The position numbers were made by a program, and so were the translations under genes. The notes under the pieces are model-generated. The model saw only the letters and a program-made list of their open reading frames with translations. It made no database searches and was not told the origin of the DNA. A DNA stretch of 64,000 bases, from contig NZ_OMPE01000009.1 of NCBI RefSeq assembly GCF_900312815.1, forward strand, positions 310,001-374,000. The letters run 5' to 3'. The DNA is from Aquimarina sp. AU474. GTDB lineage: Bacteria > Bacteroidota > Bacteroidia > Flavobacteriales > Flavobacteriaceae. Every line of letters begins with the position of its first letter. Positions within the stretch are counted from its first letter, which is position 1. Positions 44,358 through 54,436 of the stretch are shown piece by piece.

Positions 44358-45053
44358 TCACTCTGTTTTAAAATTCCATACCTGACCAATAGCAGCACTC
44401 TGTTGTGTGTCTTTGACCACTACTCGCCAATAATATACCGTACCAGGGGATACTGTAACATCTAATGTAGATACATTGATGTTATCAGAAAACAAGACTG
44501 GAGGATTGGTATCCCCTAAGTACAGGTCATACGATAGTGCATCGTCTTCACTATCTGTAGCATTCCAATCTAAAGTGATTGTCGAACCCGATATGCGTTC
44601 TCCTTGCATCGGGCTTATGAGTTGTGGTGCTGTGGGGATCGTATTAGTCTCCGCTTCGGGCTCTGTGAAAAAAGATTGTGTAGTGGAATATCCACTCTCA
44701 TTACCCCCACTATCTCTTGCCTTTACACGCCAATAATACGTGATACCCTTTTCTAAGGTAAATGTTCTTTTGGTAGCCGTAGTGGTAGCTGTAAATACGA
44801 CAACAGCAAAATTACTATCCGTCGCAATATCAATCACATAACTTACCGTATCCCCATCAATATCGATAACCGTATTCCAATCAAATTCTAAATTGAAATT
44901 AGTACATACCAAATTATTAGTCGGGAAAATCAAACCTGGGATGTCGGGAGTACCATTAGCAGAAAAAAAAGGATTACCTCCATTATCATCTCCACTACAT
45001 GAAAACAATAATAGTATACCTACTACACCAATATATAGTTTCAAATTTCTCAT
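44358..45053 (-). CDS. FN3-like lipoprotein, cassette A
   Basis: 231 aa. Lipobox LFSC gives lipidated Cys19, followed by SGDDNGG, an acidic stretch. Two FN3-like domains follow (about 38-135 and 136-231), each with the pattern APQLISPMQG/PGLIFPTNN, FDWNTV/LDWNATDSEDD and YYWRVKA/YYWRVVV. It lies directly after the giant LRR protein with a 4-bp overlap (ATGA), so the two are made together. Its second domain is nearly identical at DNA level to that of the paralogue at 56985-57677. It may anchor or modulate the LRR protein at the surface; this is inference. Confidence 0.85.
   Translation of the reverse strand: MRNLKLYIGVVGILLLFSCSGDDNGGNPFFSANGTPDIPGLIFPTNNLVCTNFNLEFDWNTVIDIDGDTVSYVIDIATDSNFAVVVFTATTTATKRTFTLEKGITYYWRVKARDSGGNESGYSTTQSFFTEPEAETNTIPTAPQLISPMQGERISGSTITLDWNATDSEDDALSYDLYLGDTNPPVLFSDNINVSTLDVTVSPGTVYYWRVVVKDTQQSAAIGQVWNFKTE
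44361..44681. repeat. 321-bp duplicated segment, copy 1
   Basis: Pairs with 56988-57308 (constant offset 12,627). By eye I find about five substitutions and no gaps, roughly 98% identity. It covers the second FN3-like domain of the lipoprotein and stops abruptly upstream, where the two genes become clearly different. Confidence 0.9.
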
Positions 45054-48000
45054 TGTCTTACAATTTTAAAAGTTACTGGAGTACCTTGATTGATGGTTAT
45101 AAAATAGATCCCTGTTGGTAATTCCTCAAACGGTAATGTGATCATCCCCGAAGTAAAATTATATATCTTTGAAGATATTCGGATTCCTACAGCAGTATGA
45201 ATATCGATAACAACATCTTTCAATTCTATATTTGGTAATGTGATAATAACATCACCTCTGGTCGGGTTGGGTGCGATCCTAACCTCATCAAAAACATCTA
45301 CTCGAGCAGATAATTTTCCTTCGCAATCCAAGCTAGAAAACACCTCTACAAGATCACCATGTACTACTGCCAAAGAGAAGTTATTTGTCGTATACTCTCC
45401 TATCTTTTCATTATTGATTAATACTGTATATGGAGCAGTTCCTGTAGTGATATCCACATCTACTCTTGTTTTTCCCGTATCGGCAGATACCATAGTTTGA
45501 CCTGATAAACTTGTTGCCTCTTCAATAACAACCTCAAAACACTGTTCACAATTTGTAAAATCTGCTAATCCTATGCACACTGGATAAGTACCCGGAGGTA
45601 AATCACCCACCTCTAAAGATGATGTAAAACTGTAATCCTCTCCATTAATAGTGGTTTGATAATTCAAATCAGTTATCGTACTAATCGCAATAGAACCATT
45701 ATCCTTGTTTACGCAGGTTTCACTAAAGCTTGTAATTGTAAAATTATTGGGTGGTAAATTCACCAGTGGGCAGTTATCAACCACATTCACCGTTCTGGTA
45801 ACTTGAGTAGCGACATTTCCTGATGCATCTGTAGCATCGTAATATATCGTATAACTGCCTACTGCATCTACAAAATCAGTGTTATCGATAATGATATCAC
45901 TTCCGTCATCCACAGTAGCTCCTAATTCTGTATAACCAGTTCCTAATTCGATCGTTTGTGGATTATCGCCTATCAAAGTAATCACCGGTGCAGTGGTATC
46001 TACAACATCTACTCTTCGCGTAACTTGGTCTGCCATATTACCTGAAGCATCGGTGGCATTATAGGTTACATTATAATCCCCAACTACATTTACATTTACC
46101 CCTGATGCATCGATCACAACAGCACTACCATCATCGGTAGTGGCGCCTAACTCGATATAACCAGATCCCAATTCAATTACTTGTGGATTAGCTCCATTTA
46201 AAGTAATTACGGGTGCGGTAATATCAGCAACTGTAACCGTTCTGGTTACTTCGGTAGCAGAAGCCATCCCTGAAGCATTGGTGGCATTATAGGTAATTGT
46301 GTAACTTCCGAGAGCATCTATAAAATCAGTAACATCAATGACCACATCACTACCATCATCGGTAGTGGCTCCTAGTTCTACATAACCTGTTCCTATACCT
46401 ATTATTTGCGGGTTATCACCAAGTAAAGTAATCACAGGTGCTACATTTTCACAATTTAAGATATCCGTTATAGTAAAAGTACTTCCTGTAAGGTTAAGAG
46501 TAGTTTGACCATCTCCATCGGCTACATAACTATATAATCCACAAAAATTGGCAACCCCAGTTTCTACGATATTCAGTTGGTTTGCAACTGTTCTCAAACT
46601 AGTAAGATTTAATGACATCATAGCATTACCAGATATTGTAGATTGTTGGTATGAAGCCGTTCCGGTTTCGGTAGTTGCAGAAAGATTACGCAATCCATTA
46701 ACATTAGTAAGTTGCACATTGCCTTCTATTAGAAAACGGCTAACAGAAGTAACTGCTTGTAGCGCATCAATATTAGTTAATAATCCATTATTTTCGATCG
46801 AAATAATTTCATTAATACCAGAAACAAATGCTAACCCATCCAAATTGCGTAATGAAGCATTATTTCTAATGTAGAGAAATACACCAGAAGTTGAAGCTAC
46901 GTTATTTAACGCATCTAAACTTATTAGATTTGGATTATCATCAATAGATATAAAAGTTCCTAATGATGTTAAGCTAGCAAATAAAGAAAGATCCGTTAGA
47001 TTAGTTTCCCATAAAGTAAAACCACCCACGGTTTGTAATACATCAAAATTAAACGTAGTAGTATTCTCTGCGCCATCAATTCTAAATGTTCTTCCAACAC
47101 TTGTTAATAAAGGAAAGGATATTGTATTTATAGCTACGTCTCTTAAGGTAAAGAAATTCTCAATAGTAGTAAGGTTAGGAAAACTGATTGAAGTAGTGAT
47201 TACTTCAGTGAAATTAACAGATCCCGGACCTGAACTATTGAAAGTATTGCTCCCTGTTAACGTAGTAACATTTGGGAATGTCAATGCATGCGTCAATGTT
47301 TGGCCGTTAATATATATTAATTCTGTAACTGTAAAATCAAGGACTGCGGTGATATCGGTTAATGCAATATTATCAGAAAAAGAAAGACTCGTAATTGGAT
47401 TTGTAATTCCTGAAAGAGCAGAAATATCACTTAGCATATCATTACGAGATACATTGATACCCTCTGTTACCGTTGTTAAGTTTTCTAATCCGCTCAAATC
47501 TGTGATTGACTCATTATCAAATATGAGTAATTTACCATTAATGACTTCAATACCAGATAACCCCGATAAATCTGTAATATCATTGGTATTTCTGATGGTT
47601 AGATTTCCGTTTACTGTATTACACGTACCTAATAACGCAACAAAATGGTCAAATTCGGCTTGTGAAGCAATACTGGTACCATCAACCACACAAGCGGTAC
47701 AAGTTGTACCAAATGAAGCTGTCGTATCTTTTTGCCAAGTAGATAGATACCCTGCTGTTTCATCATCGACTTCAATACATACTAAATCCGCATTTCCTGT
47801 TGCCGAGAATGTAGTAACATTTGCATTATTACCATTCTTGACAGAAAAGAATTGTAGTTGATTATTATTGGCCTGAATAGATGTTAAAACTGTATTCTGT
47901 TTCAGATCTAATCGGGTGAGTTGATTGTCGTTTACATTAAGGGTGGTTAACGCAGCAAAATCTTCGATACCTGTAAGATCTACAATGGTTTTGGTATTTA

Positions 48001-51000
48001 GATCCAGAGTAGTTACTCCTATAATATTAGCAGTTACTACAAAATTATCTAACACATCATCCAACATTAAGTCAATTAATGCTTGCTCAAAATTATCATC
48101 AGGAACATGCGTGAAGGGCACACATCCATCTGCATAGGCAGTACTACCATCTTTGAGCCAACCTCCATAGTTACCTGTACCGGCTGTAGCCGCTGCAGGA
48201 TCATCAACTTCTATACAATTCAAATCTAAATTAGATCTAGTTCGAAGCCTGCTTATTTTTGTATTGTTTCCATTTTTTAAATTAAGAGAAGTTAGTTTGT
48301 TGTTTTCACATTCCAATCTAATAAGATTGATATTATCCGTTACATCTAAGCTAGTCAATTGGTTATCATCACACCATAAAAGTCTTAAGGCCGTATTGGC
48401 GCTAAGATCAATCCTTGTTAATTGATTCTCATCAACGTTCAAACTTTCTAATACTGTATTGGCACTTACTTCTATTGTTGAAAATAGATTATCCCTAATA
48501 TTAACAAATTTTATTTTTGCATTATTACTTAAGTCTAAACTACTTAATTGGCAATCACGAGCATTTAAACTTAGTAATTCTGTATTGTTACTTACATTTA
48601 AACTGGTGAGCGCATTGTTTTCTGAAACGTTCAATACTGTAAGCCCTGTATTTGCGCTAAAATCTATAGTTGTAAATAGATTTTCACTAACTGTCAAATT
48701 AGATAATTGTGTAAGCCCAGTAAGATTAATACTGGTTAATTCTGTACGCCAAGCCTCTACTCTAGTTAGCAATGTATTCGCACTAAGATCTAATGTCCCT
48801 AATGGGTTGTCGCTACAGGCTAATTCTGTTAATGCCTTATTATTACTAAGATCAAGGTTTGTAATATCATTATTACTACAAGTTAATTTGGTTAACGATA
48901 CAAAATCCTGAATCCCGGTAAGATCAACTATATTATCATAACGCACCCATAATTCTGTTAATCCTGCAATGTTTGCGGTTGGTACGTAATCATCCAAAGC
49001 ACCAGAGTCGTATCCTAAAATGATTAATTCTTGTTCAAAATTATCATCGGGCACATAAGTCCTGCAAGATTCTGAATACGAAGCTGTAGCATCTTTATCC
49101 CAACTACCATAATTACCGGTTCCTGCATTTGCAGCTGTAACATCATCAACCTCGATACAACTTAGATTTGGGTTACCCGTAATAGTGACGTATCCCAAAT
49201 TACTAGTATTCTCGCCATTTTTAGCATTAAGAAACGTAAGTTGGTTATTATTGGCCTCTAACTCCTCTAGCAAAGGGTTCGCACTCAAATCTAAAGTTGT
49301 AAGTACATTGTCATTAGCATATATATAAGCAAGAGCAGTATTGGCACTCAGATCAATATTGGCTATTTGATTAGACTCGAAGCCTAACTCTTCTAAAACA
49401 ATATTTGCACTTACATCTAATGTAGCTAACTGATTATTGTAGCAATACAAATCTTCTAAAAGTGTATTTGCACTAAGATCCAAACTCGTTAATAGATTAT
49501 CATCACAATTCAGGCTATCTAATAATGTATTGGTCGTTAAATTTAAGCCTGTTAATTGTGTATTATTAAGGGATAAATTTTCCAGTGCAGTATTTGCACT
49601 AAGATCTATGGTTCCTAATGGGCTATTGGAAATAGATATACTTGTTATCGCTGTATTCGAGCTTAGATCGATACTTGATAATGAACTACCATTGGCAATA
49701 GACAAACGAGTCATCACAGTATTGGCGCTAAGATTGATACTTGATAATTGAGTGTCTGAAACGAATAAATTAAGCAATTTTGTATTAGCATTAAGATCTA
49801 AATTGGTTAATTGAGAACCTGATAATTGTAAAATCTCTAATGCGGTATTCCCACTTAGATCTATACTGGTTAATGGATTTCCAAAACATGATAGTTGTAT
49901 CAATGACGCGAAATCTTCGATCCCAGTAAGATCCATAATTCCTTTATTATACAACTGCCCGCCAGTACCCCCATTCATTCTTTCTACACCTGCAATATTG
50001 GCCGTAGGCACAAAATTATCTAAACCAGTTGTATCATATCCTGCATCTATCAATGCTTGTTCAAAATTATCATCGGGCACATAGGTAAGACACTGATCGG
50101 CATAGGCAGAAGTAGCACCATCTATTTGCCATCCTGCATAGTTTCCTAATCCGGCATATGCATCGGTAGCATTATCTACCTGAATACAACTTAGATTAGT
50201 GTTATTGGATGAATTAAACTCTACAAGATTGATGTTATTTCCGTTCTTAATGTTTAAAAAACTTAAATCATTATTATTAACTCTTAGACGACCTAATACG
50301 GGGTTGGTTGAAACACTAAGCTGAGTTAAATTGTTATTCTCTGCATAGAGAACTTCTAAAAGAAGAAACCCGTTTACATCAATATCGGTTAGATTATTAT
50401 TACCGCAGACTAATTCATTTATTCCGGTAACACCACTTAGATTCAAACCTTCCAAATTATTGCCACTCACATCCAGATCACTAAAATTGGTATTGGTTCC
50501 CAAAACAAGATCTGAAGCATTGGTTAAATCATTTTGAGCAAGGTTTAAAATTTCAAGGCTGGTATTTGTGCTTACGTCTATACTAGTTATATCATTATTA
50601 TTTGCATTTATGATTAGCAGATCCATATTATTACTAACATTCAAGCTTGTTAATTGATTATCATTAACAGACACTGTTTTTAAAGTAGTATTGGCACTAA
50701 TATCCAAATTGGTTAATTGGTTATCATCCACTATTAATTCTTCTAGTAATGGAGATGCACTAACATCTATAGTAGTCAACGTGTTAGAACTTGCAACAAG
50801 TTTCTTAAGTTTTGTATTAGCACTAAGATTAAGATTAGAAATAGCATTATTGTTAATTGTTAGCTCTTCTATATTTTCAAAATCCTCAATACCTGTAAGA
50901 TCTGTTATTGCATTATTAGAAACATCAATCGATGTAAGAAATTTTATATTTACTGTAGGTACTTGATTATCATTAGGTATATCATCATACGCACTCAATG

Positions 51001-51355
51001 CTGCTTCAAAATTATCATCTGGTATATTGGTACGTGGACAAGTAGTCGGATTATCTAATACTGTTAAAATTGCTGTACAGCTATCAATTCCCATAGAACT
51101 TGAAGCTGAAAATGTTATCGCTACTTTACCAGCATCTACCAAAGTACCAGGTGCTGGATTTTGACCTATTGAAAGAGGAAAAGGCGCTGGTTGAAATACT
51201 ACAATTTGATCTGTTAAATCAGGAACAACTCCCTGACAATTATCTCCAGCTTGAATACTTACTGATGATGCACATGTAGTAATATACAATTGTGCATTTA
51301 TTTTACCAATAAAAGAAAATAGCATTATGCTAAAAAGAAGTGGTCTTATTTTCAT
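45050..51355 (-). CDS. Giant leucine-rich-repeat surface protein with T9SS sorting domain, cassette A
   Basis: About 2,101 aa from the ATG at 51355 (MKIRPLLFSIMLFSFIGKIN, a signal peptide); the frame opens eight codons earlier. In order: an HYR-like domain (about 25-110) and four LRR modules, each opened by a (V/I)PDDNFE motif. The repeats are of about 21 aa, of the type LDxSANTxLExLxxxxNQLTS. Then come a receptor-L-like region with DLSGLENLT repeats (about 1235-1580), three DUF5011/Ig-like repeats (APVITLxGDNPQxIELG), a SprB-like region, and a C-terminal type A T9SS domain (APNPTRGD to FKIVRQ). It would be secreted by T9SS and attached to the surface. Internal LRRs resemble BspA-type adhesins. 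It is preceded by the 18-bp element at 51422. Confidence 0.9.
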   Translation of the reverse strand: MKIRPLLFSIMLFSFIGKINAQLYITTCASSVSIQAGDNCQGVVPDLTDQIVVFQPAPFPLSIGQNPAPGTLVDAGKVAITFSASSSMGIDSCTAILTVLDNPTTCPRTNIPDDNFEAALSAYDDIPNDNQVPTVNIKFLTSIDVSNNAITDLTGIEDFENIEELTINNNAISNLNLSANTKLKKLVASSNTLTTIDVSASPLLEELIVDDNQLTNLDISANTTLKTVSVNDNQLTSLNVSNNMDLLIINANNNDITSIDVSTNTSLEILNLAQNDLTNASDLVLGTNTNFSDLDVSGNNLEGLNLSGVTGINELVCGNNNLTDIDVNGFLLLEVLYAENNNLTQLSVSTNPVLGRLRVNNNDLSFLNIKNGNNINLVEFNSSNNTNLSCIQVDNATDAYAGLGNYAGWQIDGATSAYADQCLTYVPDDNFEQALIDAGYDTTGLDNFVPTANIAGVERMNGGTGGQLYNKGIMDLTGIEDFASLIQLSCFGNPLTSIDLSGNTALEILQLSGSQLTNLDLNANTKLLNLFVSDTQLSSINLSANTVMTRLSIANGSSLSSIDLSSNTAITSISISNSPLGTIDLSANTALENLSLNNTQLTGLNLTTNTLLDSLNCDDNLLTSLDLSANTLLEDLYCYNNQLATLDVSANIVLEELGFESNQIANIDLSANTALAYIYANDNVLTTLDLSANPLLEELEANNNQLTFLNAKNGENTSNLGYVTITGNPNLSCIEVDDVTAANAGTGNYGSWDKDATASYSESCRTYVPDDNFEQELIILGYDSGALDDYVPTANIAGLTELWVRYDNIVDLTGIQDFVSLTKLTCSNNDITNLDLSNNKALTELACSDNPLGTLDLSANTLLTRVEAWRTELTSINLTGLTQLSNLTVSENLFTTIDFSANTGLTVLNVSENNALTSLNVSNNTELLSLNARDCQLSSLDLSNNAKIKFVNIRDNLFSTIEVSANTVLESLNVDENQLTRIDLSANTALRLLWCDDNQLTSLDVTDNINLIRLECENNKLTSLNLKNGNNTKISRLRTRSNLDLNCIEVDDPAAATAGTGNYGGWLKDGSTAYADGCVPFTHVPDDNFEQALIDLMLDDVLDNFVVTANIIGVTTLDLNTKTIVDLTGIEDFAALTTLNVNDNQLTRLDLKQNTVLTSIQANNNQLQFFSVKNGNNANVTTFSATGNADLVCIEVDDETAGYLSTWQKDTTASFGTTCTACVVDGTSIASQAEFDHFVALLGTCNTVNGNLTIRNTNDITDLSGLSGIEVINGKLLIFDNESITDLSGLENLTTVTEGINVSRNDMLSDISALSGITNPITSLSFSDNIALTDITAVLDFTVTELIYINGQTLTHALTFPNVTTLTGSNTFNSSGPGSVNFTEVITTSISFPNLTTIENFFTLRDVAINTISFPLLTSVGRTFRIDGAENTTTFNFDVLQTVGGFTLWETNLTDLSLFASLTSLGTFISIDDNPNLISLDALNNVASTSGVFLYIRNNASLRNLDGLAFVSGINEIISIENNGLLTNIDALQAVTSVSRFLIEGNVQLTNVNGLRNLSATTETGTASYQQSTISGNAMMSLNLTSLRTVANQLNIVETGVANFCGLYSYVADGDGQTTLNLTGSTFTITDILNCENVAPVITLLGDNPQIIGIGTGYVELGATTDDGSDVVIDVTDFIDALGSYTITYNATNASGMASATEVTRTVTVADITAPVITLNGANPQVIELGSGYIELGATTDDGSAVVIDASGVNVNVVGDYNVTYNATDASGNMADQVTRRVDVVDTTAPVITLIGDNPQTIELGTGYTELGATVDDGSDIIIDNTDFVDAVGSYTIYYDATDASGNVATQVTRTVNVVDNCPLVNLPPNNFTITSFSETCVNKDNGSIAISTITDLNYQTTINGEDYSFTSSLEVGDLPPGTYPVCIGLADFTNCEQCFEVVIEEATSLSGQTMVSADTGKTRVDVDITTGTAPYTVLINNEKIGEYTTNNFSLAVVHGDLVEVFSSLDCEGKLSARVDVFDEVRIAPNPTRGDVIITLPNIELKDVVIDIHTAVGIRISSKIYNFTSGMITLPFEELPTGIYFITINQGTPVTFKIVRQ
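45314..45877. repeat. 564-bp duplicated segment, copy 1
   Basis: Pairs with 57952-58515 at a constant offset of 12,638, so there are no net gaps. By eye about 26 substitutions, near 95% identity. It covers the SprB-like region and the end of the last DUF5011 repeat, but not the T9SS domain downstream, which has diverged. Confidence 0.88.
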
Positions 51356-51381
51356 ATTAAGGGGTTTATTAGAAATCATTG

Positions 51382-51389
51382 CAATGATA
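51382..51389 (-). promoter_or_regulatory. -7-like box, giant LRR gene A
   Basis: TATCATTG on the minus strand, one base off TAnnTTTG. It lies exactly 32 bp downstream of the 18-bp direct-repeat element, as at the two other sites, and 26 bp before the start codon. Confidence 0.6.
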
Positions 51390-51421
51390 ATCTATATGGT
51401 TGATTTTGAGATGTTCTTAGC

Positions 51422-51439
51422 GGTGTCAAAAGGTGTCAT
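51422..51439 (-). promoter_or_regulatory. Direct-repeat operator candidate, site 1 (giant LRR gene A)
   Basis: Minus strand ATGACACCTTTTGACACC: two TGACACC half-sites 10 bp apart, one turn of helix. Identical 18-mers occur at 54315 and 55126. The distance to the start codon is 67 bp. Confidence 0.72.
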
Positions 51440-51614
51440 TTATAGTAATAAACCTAAAGTACGTAGCCCTACGTATATGAATTTGCGAAGTATATATGCT
51501 CGTCAATTCGAGTGATCCCGATAATAATCGGGATTGTATCGAGAACCTCTCTTTAACTATTACATCTTAATACATGTTCGTACCCCATGTACTCGATGTG
51601 ACAATATGTTCTTT

Positions 51615-54245
51615 CTATTCAATAACCATCTTCTTGGTATCAACTTTTCGGCTTCCGATGTACAATGTATAGAAATATGTTCCCGTTGCTAATCCGTCAC
51701 TATTAATATTTAACTCTCCATCACCATTTTCTTTTAAAGCAACGGTGGATACCACCTGTCCTGTTGAGTTGCTAAATACTACAGAAGCATTATTGATTCC
51801 ATCTGGCAGATAATATTTAATAGTAGAGGTACCATTAAAAGGGTTCGGGATATTTTGATATAGAATTGGCAGATTTCCCTTATTAGCATTTCCCGAATCA
51901 TCACAGGCACAACTTTCTACTGTTTCCATACGATTAATCAAATCATCGATCTGAGATTGCTGTGCATCAATTTCGGCCTGTCGAGCTATATTTTCATCTT
52001 GAAGAGGCGTTAATATAGCCGACAGATCTACAGTTACCGAATTCCCATTTTCGATAGCAATAGTTAACAAGTTATTATCTAATACAGCCGAAGTAAGGTT
52101 TTGACTATCAGTCCCCGCTCCATCTTGTAGTACAGAAAGATCAATAGTATTTCCTCTGGTAATACTTAAGTTTCCGTTTGTAAGACTCAATGTTTGTGTA
52201 TCGGTATTGTCTAAATAAGCAGATAGATCAACTGTCGTTCCATCATTAGTAAGACTTAACGTATTACCAGACAATTCTAAATCCTGTGCATCGGTATTAT
52301 CCAAATATCCTGCAAGATCAATCGTAGCTGTTGCACCAGAAAGACTTAAAGTATTGGTTACTAACGAAAGTTCTTGATTATCCGTATTATCTAAATACCC
52401 TGAAAGATCAATTGTTGCTGCGTTGCCTGAAATACCTAAAGTATTTGTTGTTAATGATAATTCTTGTGTATCGGTATTGTCCAAATAACCCGATAAATCA
52501 ACAGTAGATGTATTTCCTGAAATATTCAACGTATTTGAGGATAGACTTAATGATTGTAAGTACCATCCTAAATCTACTTCTTTGAATTTTTCATTATCAT
52601 TTTCTAGAGATAGCAATATTTTATTTCCACTGATCATGAGTGTATCAATTCTTTGTCTATCTGTATTATCTAAATATTTGGATAGATCTACAGTTTTTGT
52701 GGCTTCGGCATCATCTAGTAATGATAGTTCTAAATCATCACCGTTTAACTGAAACTCATCAATGGTTTGATCATCTGTATCAGTATCTGTTGTAGAATTC
52801 ACCCATTGCGTGCCATTCCATAGAAAGATTGCAGATACATCGGTATCATAGACCATCATTCCTGCTTCTGTAGCTGCCAAAGGATTACCACTTGCTGCAG
52901 CAGTTTCCATAGCAATGCGTTGTACTGTGGTTACTCGATTCACCAAAAACCCTTTATCTATATCAGCTAGCTCTAACGAGGAATTTTGATTGGCTGCCAG
53001 GGTACCAATACCTACACTCATTCGATTGGTAGTAGTGTTTCCTCCCAGCGCCATCGTATTGCCTTGGGCAACATCTACATCATAACCGATAGCTGCGGCA
53101 TAAGAACCTCCTGTACTACTCAATGCACCAATAGTGATTGATCCTTTATTACCTGTTGATTGAGCTTGATGACCAATGATTACCTGATCATCTCCAAATA
53201 CCCTAACTGAATTCCCTAAAAAGATATTTCGTTGATTTCGATTATCTGAAGGTCCATTAACACCATTTCCTGCAAAATCAGCTTTCCAACCTATCCCTAT
53301 ATTATCAGACCCTTCTCTATTAGAACCTCCCGTAAGTACGCCCATGTAGGTATTTCTATTGGCATCATTTGTATTATTGGTTCTGTTGTTATCCCAACCT
53401 GTACCATAGCCGATAAACGTATTACCGTCTGCATACTGGTTATTTGCACCTGCCCCATATCCCAAAAACGTATTTGCAAAACCATCAATATTATCCAGAC
53501 CAGCACCAGAACCTACAAAAGTATTGGCTTCACCTGTTGTATTTCGTTCTCCTACTGCTCCACCATATGTATCAAAACCATAATCAATTCCATTACCCAA
53601 AGTTGATGATGTGAAACTTTTAGTCTCTCCACCAACAAAAGTGTTGCCATTAGTTGTAGTTGTTCTTGCTCCAGCTCTACTTCCTACAAAACAATTGCCA
53701 TCACCTGTAGTTAACTCATACCCCGCATCTTCACCAATGAGTAAATTATTTTGTCCATCTGTTAAATTAAACCCGGCTTCTTCTCCAATAATAGTATTAT
53801 CAAACCCAGTGGTTAAACCAAACCCTGCTCTATGGCCTATAATCACATTATCAGAGTTTGTAGCATTTCTTGCCACATAATTCCCGATATATACATTATC
53901 AAAAGAACGTAGCGTTTGATCCGCTGTAAAATTTCCAATAACAATATTATCATTAACATTTGCATCTTCAAATAATGCTCCAGCCATACCACCTATAAGT
54001 ACATTGGTATAAGCAGAGGTTAAGGAAGCACCTGCACCTGGACCAATAGAAAGATTCCAATCTCCTGTGGTCAATAAATCACCCGGTGTAAAAGTAACTA
54101 AGCCATCATAAGGAAACGGTGTACGATCCGTTCCGGATTGTGTAGGAGTAATAGCGGATCCAGTAGATTGGTTTCCAACCTGAGCAATACTATTATTGAA
54201 GGATACTAAAAATACTATTAAAACGTAAAGTAGTTGTTTTCTCAT
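51615..54245 (-). CDS. Fibre-like T9SS surface protein with YadA-head-like and stalk repeats
   Basis: 876 aa. Signal peptide MRKQLLYVLIVFLVSFNNSIA. The head (about 60-410) has repeats of the NTFIGxxAG / NVIIGxxAG type, like the left-handed beta-roll head of trimeric adhesins. The stalk (about 490-720) has repeats of 30-35 aa of the form DLSGYLDNTDTQELSL, in the style of a tail fibre. A coiled coil (745-785) and a short Cys pair (CACDD) follow. The C-terminal type A T9SS domain begins YQNIPNPFNGTS and ends MVIE. No phage gene is near, and the sorting domain shows that it is a cell-surface protein. It probably trimerises. The 18-bp element lies 70 bp upstream. Confidence 0.85.
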   Translation of the reverse strand: MRKQLLYVLIVFLVSFNNSIAQVGNQSTGSAITPTQSGTDRTPFPYDGLVTFTPGDLLTTGDWNLSIGPGAGASLTSAYTNVLIGGMAGALFEDANVNDNIVIGNFTADQTLRSFDNVYIGNYVARNATNSDNVIIGHRAGFGLTTGFDNTIIGEEAGFNLTDGQNNLLIGEDAGYELTTGDGNCFVGSRAGARTTTTNGNTFVGGETKSFTSSTLGNGIDYGFDTYGGAVGERNTTGEANTFVGSGAGLDNIDGFANTFLGYGAGANNQYADGNTFIGYGTGWDNNRTNNTNDANRNTYMGVLTGGSNREGSDNIGIGWKADFAGNGVNGPSDNRNQRNIFLGNSVRVFGDDQVIIGHQAQSTGNKGSITIGALSSTGGSYAAAIGYDVDVAQGNTMALGGNTTTNRMSVGIGTLAANQNSSLELADIDKGFLVNRVTTVQRIAMETAAASGNPLAATEAGMMVYDTDVSAIFLWNGTQWVNSTTDTDTDDQTIDEFQLNGDDLELSLLDDAEATKTVDLSKYLDNTDRQRIDTLMISGNKILLSLENDNEKFKEVDLGWYLQSLSLSSNTLNISGNTSTVDLSGYLDNTDTQELSLTTNTLGISGNAATIDLSGYLDNTDNQELSLVTNTLSLSGATATIDLAGYLDNTDAQDLELSGNTLSLTNDGTTVDLSAYLDNTDTQTLSLTNGNLSITRGNTIDLSVLQDGAGTDSQNLTSAVLDNNLLTIAIENGNSVTVDLSAILTPLQDENIARQAEIDAQQSQIDDLINRMETVESCACDDSGNANKGNLPILYQNIPNPFNGTSTIKYYLPDGINNASVVFSNSTGQVVSTVALKENGDGELNINSDGLATGTYFYTLYIGSRKVDTKKMVIE

Positions 54246-54274
54246 ATTCTGGGGCTATTAAAAGGTTTAGAGTA

Positions 54275-54282
54275 CAATGATA
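54275..54282 (-). promoter_or_regulatory. -7-like box, fibre protein gene
   Basis: TATCATTG on the minus strand, exactly 32 bp downstream of the 18-bp element and 29 bp before the start codon. It is the same box as at the giant LRR gene. Confidence 0.6.
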
Positions 54283-54314
54283 GCCAGTTTTTCCATTTTT
54301 AAGACAATTTTAAC

Positions 54315-54332
54315 GGTGTCAAAAGGTGTCAT
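54315..54332 (-). promoter_or_regulatory. Direct-repeat operator candidate, site 2 (fibre protein gene)
   Basis: Identical 18-bp sequence (ATGACACCTTTTGACACC on the minus strand), 70 bp from the start codon at 54245. Confidence 0.72.
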
Positions 54333-54436
54333 TAATCTGTTTTTAATACAAATACGTAATGTTACGTATCAGATTCTGCAAAGTATCCTTTGGATTCCAG
54401 CGTAGGCTGGAATCTATAATTCAATTCTTAATCAAT

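Noticed and set aside
47196..47861. 221-codon plus-strand frame, and similar ones across both giant LRR genes
   Set aside because: These are antisense shadows created by the regular LRR codon pattern; the minus-strand frames carry all recognisable domains.
51615..54245. Phage tail fibre or prophage remnant
   Set aside because: There is a signal peptide, a T9SS sorting domain and no other phage gene on either side.
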